A stretch of DNA of 64,000 bases from NCBI GenBank assembly GCA_936432065.2, contig OW386291.2, positions 102,303,823-102,367,822 of the forward strand. The letters are read 5' to 3'. The stretch's first letter is position 1, and every line of letters starts with the position of its first letter. Below are positions 22,364-33,659 of the stretch, one piece after another. The notes below the pieces were generated by a model. It did no database searches and was not told where the DNA came from. It saw nothing but the letters and a program-made list of their open reading frames with translations. The position numbers and the translations under genes were made by a program. The DNA is from Rutpela maculata. Its lineage: Eukaryota > Arthropoda > Insecta > Coleoptera > Cerambycidae.

Positions 22364-23206
22364 CAGGATGTTCCACTTAATACCCCCGGTGCCATTTTCT
22401 CGATAAATAAAAGAGATATTTGAATTATGTAAAAGGTTCACTAGAATATATAAATGATACAAGTTTTAAGTAAAAACGGTCATTTTACAAATTGAAGTAT
22501 AAATGGCGTTGCGACGCAAAGAAATTATTTGATCCTAGGAACGTTGAAATGATGTGCAAGTGATGATACATTACATTCTGAGCAACTTTTATAATACGAG
22601 CAATTTTCGAAAAATCACTGGTTCTCGAGATATTCGATCTTCAATATAATTTTTCTTAAATATAGAAATAGTCATAATATTTTTAACATGTATTTTAGAC
22701 GATAAGTCCTTTGGGACATTTTTCATAGTAAATCAAGCTGATTTAGATGGTAATGCAACATAATTATTTCAATACACAAAATAACTTTTTTTTCAAGTTA
22801 TTTGGAAATTAAAAATGTTGCCATTTCTGTTTATTGTGTATTGTCTAATTTTTACGTCATGTTTATGTTATATGTTCGATTAAATTTTACACTGTAAACT
22901 GCAGATATATGAAAAAAAAATGCGATTTTGGTTTCTTGAAAAATTATATTGAAGTTCAAATATCTCGAAAACCAGTGATTTTTCGAAAATTGTTCATATA
23001 ATTCTTCATCTAATACACCTCGTTTTATCGGTCCTAGGATCAAACAATTTCTTTGCATCGCAACGCTATCCATACCTCAATGTGTAAAATAACCATTCTG
23101 ACTCAAAACCGAAGTCACTTATTCTAGTGGATACCTCCTACAGAATTCAAATATCGCTTTTTGTTATCGAGAAAATGGCGCCTGGAGTTTTAAGTGGAAC
23201 ACCCTG
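22364..23206. mobile_element. mariner-like foldback MITE with TA duplication
   Basis: It starts CAGGATGTTCCACTTAA after TA (22362-22363) and ends TTAAGTGGAACACCCTG before TA (23207-23208). Arms of about 280 bp match (for example ATTTTTCGAAAA and GGTCCTAGGATCAAA). The loop at 22660-22930 is AT-rich and non-coding. It has the same CAGGxTG termini as the elements at 3477 and 51357. Confidence 0.85.
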
Positions 23207-23850
23207 TATAGTTTAAAGTGCATTTTTTTTTTCTAAAACAAGTGCTGTAAATCATTGAGAAATTTTGAGCATCTAGGTCATGCTATATATCATCTAAAAA
23301 CAGCATTTGAAATTCTTTAATTTAAATTACTGGCTAATTACAGTAAGAATATGGCGACGCCTTTATTAAAAGAGGAGGCAATTTTTTTTTGCCCCAACGA
23401 ATTTGCGTTTTATGCCACAACAACAGGCAAAAAATCTTTTGAAAGCTACATTAATAATCTTTTGTTTTGGTCACTGGCATTTGTGACGTAAGTTTCTGAG
23501 ATATTTAACAAAAAATTGTCCTCAGTTTATAAACTTTTTAATTGCTCTTTAGCATTTTTTCTCTAAATATGGTACTTTTTGAGTTATTGAACGAAAACTG
23601 TTTTGAGATAACTTTCTTTCAAGCTAAAATCGCAATTTACATGTCATTATAACATCAAGGCTATCAAATTATTTGAGAAATTGCTTAGAACCTTTTTTTG
23701 ATTTGATTCTCTTTGAGTTCCAATGGTTATTTTTTTTGTTCCGTTTTCTATTTAATTGTAAAAAAAACAGAATTAATTCATATGACACTATTTCTAAATT
23801 AAAACGTCTAGTTATTGTACTATACGTTTTTCAAAAAGAATTAATAAAAC
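23207..23850. other. AT-rich DNA, nothing recognised
   Basis: It contains fragments typical of decayed repeat arms (AAGTACCATATTTAG-like words on the minus strand). No coding signal. A plus-strand frame (23673-23933) runs into the next Helentron-like copy and is spurious. Confidence 0.4.
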
Positions 23851-24515
23851 CGCTGCCCAAGGAATCACTACTTCCACATCCAGATTTGCTATCCAAATCT
23901 CTCACAACGAAAAAATTTTATATGTGGAAATAATTTTTTATGGAACTTTAATAATATAATGTTTGAAATCGTCTACCCCAAAAACCCATAAAACGCAATC
24001 TCACATCGGTAGTGGGGTGGGGCTAGTGATATGGGGGTGGCAGTGGGGATGGATGAAGTAAAAAAAATATTTTGAGGCTTTTGGTTCTTGTACTCACACT
24101 AAATCACATTTTTTTCACCCCCTTTTACAATGGGATGAGGGTAGAAATTGTGGAAATTTTTTTTTAGACATTAGCTTCCCTTGTATATACTAAATACCAA
24201 TTTTATGGACTCTTACCTGCTTGATTAATCTGTTCACTCCCATTTACCACAATTTACCCCCAAACCCTTCAATAAGATGATAATATGGTCTAGTTCCAGA
24301 CCTCGTTAAAATACATAAGTGTACCAAGTCAATATCTTAAACGGTGCCAGAGAAACCGTGCACACAGAAAAGTTACAGGCAGACAGTTAGACAGACATTT
24401 TTTTCATTTGCTCAAACTTAAAATTTCAACGTTTCATGACATTCCAATCCTATTTGAATAATAAAAGTTTTTAAATTTTTTTTGTCGTTACTATACTTCC
24501 AGTGGATGTGGAAGT
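23851..24515 (+). mobile_element. Helentron/HINE-like element, copy 4
   Basis: It starts CGCTGCCCAAGGAATCAC with ACTTCCACATCCAG and ends TACTTCCAGTGGATGTGGAAGT. Flanks are AAAAC and AAAAA. It has G-rich tracts (24010-24050), a reduced CAGACAGTTAGACAGAC section (24380-24397) and the CGTTTCATGACATTC block. Confidence 0.8.
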
Positions 24516-24974
24516 AAAAATGGCGTTGTGTGTGGTTATAAAATAACAAAGAATTTGATGAAGTAACTAATTAACTACCCCGTTCGTAAAGTTGAAAAAC
24601 AATGTAATTTTTTTGAAGCTGTAAACAGTACTTTTTGTATTGTTTAGATAACATCTAAATGTTTTCAGACTGATTAGGTTAATTTAGACACTTTAAGTAA
24701 TTGGTTACGTGAGATTATTGTGGCTATAACAAAGCCAATCTTTATTTAATATTGTCTAAATATTAGTTGGGGCCTCGGTTGGGGCATTATCTTAGTTTAT
24801 ATTTTTCCTGCTGGGTTTTTAAAAGGTAATAATTTTTACTTGAAGCAATTTTTTAAGGTATAAATTAGTTTAAATTTTAATACATTAGCTGACTTACTCC
24901 ATATTATCTTCATTATTATAATCAATTTATAAAAATTTTAATCTAAATACTACGGAGCCCACCCTAAGTGTCCG

Positions 24975-25480
24975 GGCAGCCCCCCCCCCCATCCTTGGGG
25001 ACAATGTTGTTCATAAAAATTAAAGAATAAGGAACAATTTTGGTCATGTCCCTAAAAAAAGATTGGGTGAACTTTCAAAATGGCGTCCGTTTAAAAAAAA
25101 TTGCAAATATTGTTTTTGTCATTTAACACAAACACTAAAGTTATATTATACGCCTTACAATAATTGTCACAGTTATTTCCGCTAAGTGATTTACCAATAT
25201 ATAAATTCCCATGTTTTCCTAATTTTTTACTCATTTATCTGGAAAATGGTAACTTCTATCAAAATATTGTATAGGAACAAAATTTTAGAAAATTTTAAGC
25301 ACGTTGTTTCTGTGAAAGAAGTTTTTGTTCATCTTTTTTAATTTTTGTGTTAAAGTTTTTTTAACATATGGCCGCCATTTCGAAAGTACAGCCAGTTTTT
25401 TTTAGGTCATGTCTTAAATTGTTCCTTAGGCTTTAATCTTTATGAAAAACATTGTCCCCAAGGATCGGGGGGAGGGGGGG
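24975..25480. mobile_element. inverted-repeat element with C-rich and G-rich ends
   Basis: The left arm (about 24978-25110) starts in a run of C, then ATCCTTGGGGACAATGTT, and continues to AAAATGGCG. The right arm (25365-25480) is its inverse, with AACATTGTCCCCAAGGATC and a run of G. The loop is AT-rich. The homopolymer C and G runs face each other at the two ends. Confidence 0.7.
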
Positions 25481-25484
25481 GGGG

Positions 25485-26499
25485 GGTGTACACGTACAGC
25501 TAGGAGGACTCCCCGACTAAAACCTCACTTAAATTATTATATTTTCAAAATCAGCTTCTGTTACTTATCTAAAACAAGTATGCTATGAAGCTGCCTTATA
25601 AAAACAACATTATCATTTACAAAACAAAATATTAAAAAACACAACTATTAGTTAACAGCAAATTATCGATCCACAACGGACAACAATAAATACTGTTCTT
25701 TGTTTTAATACTCATATTCAATAGTACCTATATAAGAAATTTGGTTAGGTAAAACGAATAATGACCGTTTTCAAAAGAGGGTTAGAATCTAACAAACGTT
25801 TGCATTGTGTATAGTAAAATTTAACACACTTACCAGTGCGGCAACCATGTTTTAAATAACTTCTACAGAACCCGACCAGGCACAATAATTTACCAAATTC
25901 ACACAAAATTATTCCAGAATTATTGAATATTAACGAAAATATTAATCACAAATACATCACAAACCCGCAATCATTATAAGTTGACTGACTACCCGTCATT
26001 TGTTTCTATTTCATGCGAGCATTATTGACTAGCCTACTAAGTTTTTGCTCACAGAGGTAATCTTATTTTCGTTGAATGAAAACATCATAATGTTACCTAA
26101 AAAGCGTCTTTATCTCTCTTTCGCCGTGTTTTCTATTTATTATAATAAACATAAATGCGGTGCAATATCGTGTGAATATTTGAACTATACTAGAGTATGT
26201 AAATTATTTTACAGTATAGCTAGGAGACTGGAAATTGGAGAATTGGTACAGCTTTCGGTAAAACGCCTTAAGCAAAGCAAAAATTTGAAAATATGACAGA
26301 TTTTGTTCCTGAATAAGAAATAAGAGCAGAAATCATATAATATACATATTTTTAATATGTTCCACAAAAATTCAAGACGTACCAAGTAGGGAATAATAAT
26401 GAATTTTGATAAAACTAAACAACTGAATTTAGAACATTCACGTTATTAGCGGCAACATAAGAATAAAAACAAAACTTAATGAATCTTGCATCAGGGGTG
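25485..26499. other. AT-rich DNA, nothing recognised
   Basis: An 83-codon plus-strand frame at 26045-26296 has no recognised domain and no support from composition. No repeats shared with other parts of the window. Confidence 0.35.
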
Positions 26500-27945
26500 A
26501 AAAATAAAAGTAAAAACTCTACACTCAATTTAATTGGGGTTAGAAGTCCAAATATTCCCTAAAAAATAATTTGTAAATTGAAGAATAGCAGTAGAAGAAA
26601 CATATTTCCAAAAACCTTTGGTTTAGAACCATTATAGGCATTTCTTTAAAAACTATCCCCTGCATATTTTATAGTTAGAAGTCTGGTTATTTAATTAGAT
26701 ATTCAATTAAGGCCACCAAAGGAAACAAATAGAGGTGAATATCAAACTTACCTGTAAAAGCTACACGTTACGTATTTTACTTAGAGTGGAAATAACGAAA
26801 GAACAAAAGTGTTTTTTTTTTTCAGATAGGCTTAGAATGTCATGAAACGTCGAGATTTTAAGTTTGACCAAAAAAAAATTTCTGTCTGTGTCTGTCGGTC
26901 TTTGTCTGTCACTTTTCTTGTGCTCGCGATTACTTTGCAACCGTTTATGACACTGACTTGAAATATGGCACTCCTGTGTATTATACTGAGATCTACTTAG
27001 AACTAGATTTTGATCATATTATGTTGAAGGGTTGCGGGGTAAATTTGATGTAAATAGATAAAGCAAGCTAGAATCCATAAAATTGGCGTATATGGCGTAT
27101 AGGGTGTGTACGGAAGCAAAAGCCTTAAACAAGAAAATCAGCCACCCCCACTATCACCCCCTTTACTACCCCCACCCCATTATCTAAGGGGGTAAAAAAA
27201 TAAAATTGTGATTTACTATGTGTACAAGGGCCTCAATTTTTTTTCAGAATCAGTTACTTCCACTATCCTCCCCCTAACACCTTCACCACCATTACCTATG
27301 TGGCATATCATTTTAATGGGTTTTTGAGATAGATAATTTCAGGTATTATATTATAAAAGTTCTGTGAACAATTATTTTCACCTAGTGGAATACAAAAAAT
27401 TGAGTATAAAAATTTTTTTCGTTGTAAGAGACTTGCAGTGGAAATCTGGACGGGAAGTAGTGATACCCTCGGCCGCGGTTTTTTGAGAAGAAATCTGCCT
27501 GCCTAATTGAATTTTCAAGTAAAGAGACAAGTAAAGAATGAATACAACTGCCCTAAAAACTACCTCTATAGCTTGGACGACAAATCTAAGAAAAATAAGA
27601 AACTACTTCTTGCATATTTTTGACGAAAAACTTTCGTATCTAATTGGATAATCAAATAAAAAATGAGGCAGAAAATGAATTTCTACCTTTAACAACCACT
27701 TCTTGAACATGTTTTAAACAAAAATTTAACTGCCTAAATGGATTTTCAATTAACGTAAAAGATGAACATGAAAAATGATTATTGTTAAAAACTACCCCCT
27801 AGAGAAATGAAGCTGAAAATACACTTCTGTGTATAAGAACCACCCCTTCAATTTTTTTTTAAGAACAATCGGCAAATTCCAATTAAGGCAGAATTAAGGT
27901 TACACGAGCGAAAAATCCCTACTCCTAAAAACTAAAAAGTGTCTA
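26500..27945 (+). repeat. degenerate tandem array with AAAACTACCCCCT core
   Basis: A core resembling TAAAAACTACCCCCT is found near 26507, 26648, 27553, 27600, 27695, 27787, 27836 and 27925; the better units are spaced 90-95 bp. Between cores lie words such as CTGCCTAATTGAATTTTCAA and AAATGAA. The array is interrupted by Helentron-like copy 5. A related unit occurs at 29580-29740. It is non-coding and much decayed. Confidence 0.5.
26779..27478 (-). mobile_element. Helentron/HINE-like element, copy 5 (diverged)
   Basis: On the minus strand it starts near 27478 (CCGCGGCCGAGGGTATCAC, a mutated family start), followed by ACTTCCCGTCCAG. The C-rich blocks, a short GTCTGTCGGTC section (26883-26905) and the AGTGTCATGAAACGTCG block follow. 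The 3' hairpin is only faintly visible near 26779. It is clearly older than copies 2, 4 and 6. Confidence 0.6.
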
Positions 27946-28344
27946 CATTAATAAAACAAATGACCAGATTTTCGTCTTTATTATTCCTCTTATTTAAAAA
28001 AATAGAAAATAAAGATTTAAATGCAAATAAAATTTATTTAAAAAATAATTCTCTAAGAAATTTAATGTATTCACATCCAGCTAGAAAGTTTATCTTCAAT
28101 TTTAATTTTCAATCGGTTTAAAAAAATTACAAAGAATGGAAAGTATTGCTGTTATAAGAGATTATTTTTATATTTATTAACTTAATGCTCTTAACCCTCC
28201 TAAGTTCGAATTTCAATTGCGGCAGATGGTAGTGTCGTAGGGAATGGTTGTTGTATTATAATCATCGTGTGCGTGTCGTGGTTGAGTGGTGGAATAGCTA
28301 CGGCTAAACTCTGCCAGGATGTTAATATAAATAAGGCGATAAGA

Positions 28345-28580
28345 TAAAAATAAAATAAATAAATAAATTGCGACGAAAAAGAGGGTAAATCTTTTGTCTC
28401 TTTGAAAAAGAGAGGTCTATGTGTTTATGTGTCTCTGGCTTCGTAACACGAAAATAGCTTTACCTACGATCATTACTGTAAATAGTAAAAAACACACTAC
28501 CAGCCATCTATGTAAGTTGAATTTTATGTATTGTAAACAAAACGCACTGTAAACAAATCGCACGGTAAACAAAACGCACG
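28345..28580 (+). repeat. AAATA-rich run and three 16-bp tandem repeats
   Basis: An (AAATA/AAAT)n run lies at 28348-28369. GTAAACAAAACGCAC recurs three times in tandem at about 28533-28580. No gene is associated. Confidence 0.6.
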
Positions 28581-28754
28581 GGACACGCAATTATAGGTGG
28601 CTTATATTGCTGACGCGGGGTTTAAAAGAACAAATGCGCCTACTTAATTTTCAAACGCTGTCAAAACTGACATAATATTTGTTGAATAATATTGTTGACT
28701 AGTAAACTAAATCTAGATTTTACTAAATAACTAAATAAATATGATCGTAGGTAA

Positions 28755-28891
28755 AGTATAGTACATAATTCGAGTTGTAAGGCAATTACGCACTCATGGA
28801 AATACGCACTCGCCACTACGCGGCATCGTGCGCAACTTTTCCATTCGTGCGTAATTTGCTTCTTACATCACTCATTACGTAATATACTATT
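28755..28891. mobile_element. ~137-bp palindromic MITE
   Basis: The left half carries AGTATAGTACATAA and CAATTACGCACTCATGGAAA. The right half is the inverse, with TTTCCATTCGTGCGTAATTTG and TACGTAATATACTA. The centre is GC-rich (CGCGGC). The terminal pattern resembles the MITE at 2168-2306. The flanks carry TTACCTACGATCA (28463) and TGATCGTAGGTAAA (28741), another inverted pair. Confidence 0.65.
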
Positions 28892-28988
28892 ACCGATTTT
28901 AATACAGTTGTCTTAAGTGAATTGTTTAAAATCAGTTTATTGGGTTCTTAGCCTTGTAGTATGACGGTATCTTTTTAATGAGCTGATA

Positions 28989-31900
28989 GTCCAGTCAACG
29001 GGGTATTTCACCTCTAACTTGAGTGCTAATGAATAGATTTTGATGAAACCTTGTGCGATGTGTTTGTAATGACGATAGTAAAATAATTAAAAAATGATTA
29101 GAGTAGGAAATGATCGGAAGGGGTAGAAAACACCTCTTTTATCACGGGTTCCGTAAAGTACGATTTAGGTCAAAAATGGAAAGTGTTTTTACCTTTTTTG
29201 GCCCAAAATAAGATGCTTTTAACCTTGTGAATTTTTTCGAAAAATGCATACTTTTCGAGATGTGGCCACTCGAAAATTCCTAAAAGTGGGGGAGGGAAAA
29301 TGTAAAAGTTGAAAAAAAATCTGAAAAAATTCAGGTGAATGTATAATCGAAATACAAGACTTTTTTTATTTGCAACTTTTCTGTAAAGTGCGTTTTCACC
29401 AAGTTTTTCCGGAAAAACATGAAAAACTACCTCTAGTCTAGTTATTGAAGGTAAAATATGGCGATACTGTATAATTTTGTCAAACAGCACCGATTTGCAC
29501 AAAAATTTGGATTTAGGTTCTACTTACCCTCTACTTCAAAGCTGACCCTATGCCGGGGGTTGCTTTTTATTTTTTAGGTGTGAAAACTACCCCTATTCGA
29601 AAATAATTTTAGAATTGTAGATTCGAGCGTGTAATCGATTGAAATCATCTTTAAATAAGTTGAATGAACGTCAAATTACATTAAGGAACCTAATTTATGA
29701 TTTATTAAACAGGTTCGTCCTTAAAAGTCACCCCCTAGAATAGTTATAATTAAAAAAAATATCTTCAAAATGTTCTTTAGCAACTTGGAATGATGAAATA
29801 TTACCTATTTGCATGAAAATAAAAATTTTGTTTTTATATGGATTTTAATTTTTTTTATTTTTATTACATTTTCTTTTTATTACAAAAAACATATATATAA
29901 TCAAAAATCCTCTTCACTATCTTCTTCCTTTACCTCTTCATCCTCATTCCTTTCCACGTCCGCCTCATCCTCGTCTTCCTCCTCGTCCTCCTCTTGGTCC
30001 ATAATTGGAGCAATATTATGACATGCATGTTATACATGTCGAACTGCAGAAAAGTCCTGGTCTCCGGCAACCGTACACTGACTTTTTTACAGCTACAAAA
30101 AATCATTTTCAACAGCTCTTCAGGTGCAGGTTGATTCGTAGTTTTGATTGGATTTAATACTCCTTCAATATTAACCCAACCCCAATTAAATGGATTAATA
30201 TTTTTATTTCCCAGCCATAACTGGGTTTGCAAGTAAACCCTTCTTATGTGCTCATTTAAAGTACCAATTGCAAAAATATGTGATTGGTTTTTTACCCATA
30301 ACTCGCTTAGTTTTTAAGCTGTCAAGTCCTTCAAAAAACCATTTTATAGGTTTTTTTTCAAGAGCTATAAGCTCATATAAATTTAATTTTCTTTCAGCCT
30401 TTATTTTTTAAAGTGTTTGAGCTGAAAGGGCTTGAACAAGTTACTATTTACGAACATATGAAAACTTTAAACGGCCATCTTACTCAAGTTTTATCCAAAA
30501 AAAAGGAAAACTTCCAGAAAAGCAAAACCTACAATTTTGTACTCTACAAAATTTTGCGTATCATTAATAGTTTTTGAGTTATTTTGAAGAAAAGGCAATT
30601 TTTTGCAAAATTACAAAAATGCTCTTTTCACTTCAAGCTCAAATTGTTTCAAAACTAAGCACTTTAAACCGGTCACTTCTATAGCATCTTACAAATACAT
30701 AAATAAAGTCAATTTTAAAGTGGTAACGATTATTTTCGTCATAACTCGCTTAGTTTTGATGCTAGAGACTTTTATAAAAAATAAAAATAAAGATTTTTTC
30801 AAGCACTTCAAAAAAAAGGTTACATGAGTTTGCCCGAAAAGTGCATTGTTTTTTGGCAACTTCACGTTGAAACTTTCAATTTTGGCTTTTGAGGAATAAG
30901 AACCAACCTTCAACAAGCTATTACTCCGTTTGTATTGGGACTACAGACACCATTCTTTTTGTATTTTTATAAGCTACATTTTTACTAAGAATGATTTTTT
31001 CGATAAAATACTTACTTTTTGAGTTATTCGCGAGAAACCGTCTGAAAACGTGGGTTTATTTGTTGAAAAATTGACATTTTCACTCGCGAATACGTCGAAA
31101 AGTATTGACATTCAGAAAAAATTTTATAGAACAAAAGTTGCTTAGAATTAGTCAATCTATCCATTCCCGGACTCATTTTCAATGAAACATTTTTCACCCC
31201 CGAGAGAAGGGGTGGCATCCACCCCCACGGTAAAAGCAACCCCCGGCACAGGGTCAACTTTGGAGTAGAGGATAAGTAGAACGTAAATCCAAGTTTTTAT
31301 GAAAATCGGTGCTGTTTGGCAAAATTTTACGGGAAAAAGGTCATTGACTGGACTACTCTTTCTTTGAAATTATAGCGCTTTAAAAATATGCAATTTAAAA
31401 ATTTGAGAAAATTCGTTAGGCCTTCTAAAAATTTTTTTCCTTTTGGAATTTTTTTGTAACTTGCTAATTTTCCGAGTTATAGGCAGTTTTTTACGATAAA
31501 TAATGTGACAAAAAATGTTTAGAAGGCCTCAATGCATACGTCTGAATTTTCTCAAATTTTTAAATTGCGTATTTTTAAAGCGCTACAATTTCAAAGAAAG
31601 GGGCAGTTTCTCATGCTTTTCCGGAAAAACTCGGTGAAAATACACTTTACAGAAAAGTTGCAAATAAAAAAAGTGATGTATTTCGATGATACATTCACCT
31701 GAATTTTGTCAGAACTTTTACATTTCCCCTTCCTCACTTGTAGGAATTTTCGAGTGGCCATATCTCGAAAAATATGCATTTTTCGAAAAAATTCACAACA
31801 TTAAAAACAACTTATTTTGGACCAGAAACGGTAAATAACATTGTTTCTGTCCATTTTTGACCTAATTCTACAAGTTACGGAACCCATGATTTTCTACCCC

Positions 31901-32040
31901 ATCCGATCATTTCTTACTCTAATCTTTTTTAACATTTTTATTAACGTCATTAGAAACACATTGCACAAGGTTTCATCAAAATCCATTCATTAGCACTCAA
32001 GTTAAAGATTTTGGTCATTTTAGCGCTCCGTTGGCTGGAC
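28989..32040. mobile_element. 3-kb foldback element (AGTCCAGTCAACG family)
   Basis: It is bounded by TA (28987-28988 and 32041-32042) and GTCCAGTCAACG-type inverted ends. The arms are about 28989-29565 and 31215-32040 and match in reverse complement, including GATTTTGATGAAACCTTGTG, AATATGCATTTTTCGAAAA and CGATTTGCACAAAAATTTGG. The 1.65-kb loop contains a broken cysteine-rich protein relic (29903-30300) and non-coding repeats. A solitary arm of the same family is at 9515-10038. Confidence 0.8.
29903..30300 (-). pseudogene. C-terminal relic of a CXC/tesmin-like cysteine-rich protein with acidic tail
   Basis: On the minus strand one frame reads AIGTLNEHIRRVYLQTQLWL, then NPFNWGWVN, PIKTTNQPAPEELLKMIFCS and CKK. 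A one-base shift then gives GCRRPGLFCSSTC, and a further shift gives IAPIMDQEEDEEEDEDEADV, ending VKEEDSEEDF and a stop at about 29903. The pieces line up with a known insect protein type: WLG-xxNPxxWGW, then PAPEELLxxIFCxCKKGC with a C-x-C / C-R-R-x-G-L-x-C cysteine cluster resembling tesmin/TSO1 CXC motifs, then an acidic end. At least two frameshifts break it. It lies in the loop of the large foldback, so it is cargo or the remains of an element protein. Confidence 0.6.
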
Positions 32041-33369
32041 TATGAGTAATAATCATTAATGTGGCGTGGTTGCGGTTGACCAGAGGTAAAACACCTTCCC
32101 TGTTAGTCCGGTGATATTAGGAAAATGTCTCGGAAAGTTTTGGGACAAGCCAAAAATTGGTCTACCCCCTACAGAATTTCCTCAGGAATCCGAAAAAAAT
32201 AGTGTTGACCACTCAAAATGGCGGCTTTAATTGTTATTCAACTTTTTGTAAACATAATGAATTTTGCAACTTACTTGCTTGCTTATATCTTCGCTTCTAA
32301 AGGTTATATAAAAACGTTCGACCCGTCAATTTCTTCGCCATGGGTTCCCCTATAAGGTAGGTATATGCAAAGAACTAATTTGTTAATTGTTAATAACATT
32401 TTATGGCAAAAAACTGAAAAAATTGGATTTTTCGATCTTCGAAATTTGAAGTACTGTAGAAACAAATATAAAATCTGCATATTAACGATATTATGAGAAA
32501 TAGTACATATTTTTACCCTTAATGAAATGCACTTTGTTCCGTTGCAAAATATTAATTATTTTTTTGCAATTAATTTATAAAAAAAGAAAAATTTAAACTG
32601 TTATACTAAAAGATGATATTAATATTTTACAGTTCTGTTTCGGTAAAAACATTGTATTTGACGTACATTTACATAATCAATAAGAATATTGCAAAAAAAC
32701 TTTAATTTGCGACTTTTTTACGCAAAAAATCAATTTTGCAACTTAAACAAATGTAAATATCTCAGTGGATTTTGCATAAAATTTATTGCAACTAACGGCA
32801 TTTTAATTGTCATAAAAAACACGAATATAAGAAAAAAAAATTTTTGCTCCGATGCTTTGGAACTGAGATATGGAGATTTCACTTTTTTGTGAACGGCGAA
32901 ATTTAAAAATATTTTTACTTGAAAATTTAACTGAATATACCTCAGAGTGTGTGTTATCACTTAAATAAAGTGCCATGTCTATATATCTAGATGGGCCATG
33001 GAAAAAAAATCGAGAAAATTGCATCCTTGGCGCTCGCGCTCACACTAGAAGCCAGATCCCCCTCCTCCTTTACTGCTAGTGGCGTACTTGGACAGTTTTA
33101 CCGCGGCGGCAGCTTCATTTCTCTTTTTCTCTGCTTCAGGAGTGGCTAGATGGACGATTTTTTTTAATTCAACTTATTCTTTTTTTCTCAGCTATCCGAT
33201 TATTCGATTATTTTTCAATCATTCAATTACGTTGCTTCATAAAATAAATATGTAAAGATTACATACAATTTATTTGATAAGACATTGATGAATGACTAGT
33301 TTTTACTCTTATTGTGGATAAAAAAGGTATATATTTTGTATTTAAAAATTAATTTATTGAACGTACAAA

Positions 33370-33540
33370 CTAAAGCTTATTTTTCTGTCCTCGTTTTTTT
33401 TTAGGGTGATTTCCTGTGTCGGACTCGCTGTCCGTTTCGTCTCGCATTTCTGCGTACAGACAATCATTGTCATCATCGTCATTATTTATATCAACATTTC
33501 CAATAACTTCCTCATTTTCTTGCATTTCATTTAATTTAAA
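33370..33540 (-). CDS. exon-like C-terminal coding segment, acidic then basic (unknown)
   Basis: The minus strand is open for 57 codons. It starts after a splice-acceptor-like CTGTCAG (33547-33541), with FKLNEMQENEEVIGNVDINN, then DDDDNDCLYAEMRDETDSES, then HPKKKRGQKNKL and a stop at 33370-33372. An AATAAA signal lies about 12 bases after the stop (33353-33358 on the plus strand as TTTATT). The acidic stretch followed by a KKKR nuclear-localisation-like motif, and the stop with its poly(A) signal, look like a terminal exon. It sits alone in the loop of the 3.4-kb foldback. I do not recognise the protein. It could be a captured host exon or the end of a transposon gene, or chance. Confidence 0.35.
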   Translation of the reverse strand, partial: FKLNEMQENEEVIGNVDINNDDDDNDCLYAEMRDETDSESDTGNHPKKKRGQKNKL

Positions 33541-33659
33541 CTGACAGACATCAATATTGATTTAATTTGTTTTAAACAGCGAAATAAACATCTAATTCAT
33601 AACAGAACAATAATGCGTGTTTGCTTAAATTATAGAATGTTTGTAAAATTGTAAAAAAA

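Noticed and set aside
29809..30021. Open frame with a serine-rich tract on the plus strand
   Set aside because: It is the reverse of the Glu/Asp codon run of the cysteine-rich relic on the minus strand; the serine run is a shadow.
32689..33024. Several 67-76 codon frames, repeated at 34527-34754
   Set aside because: They are the same arm sequence read on both sides of the 3.4-kb foldback. Similarity between them reflects the inverted repeat, not a gene pair.
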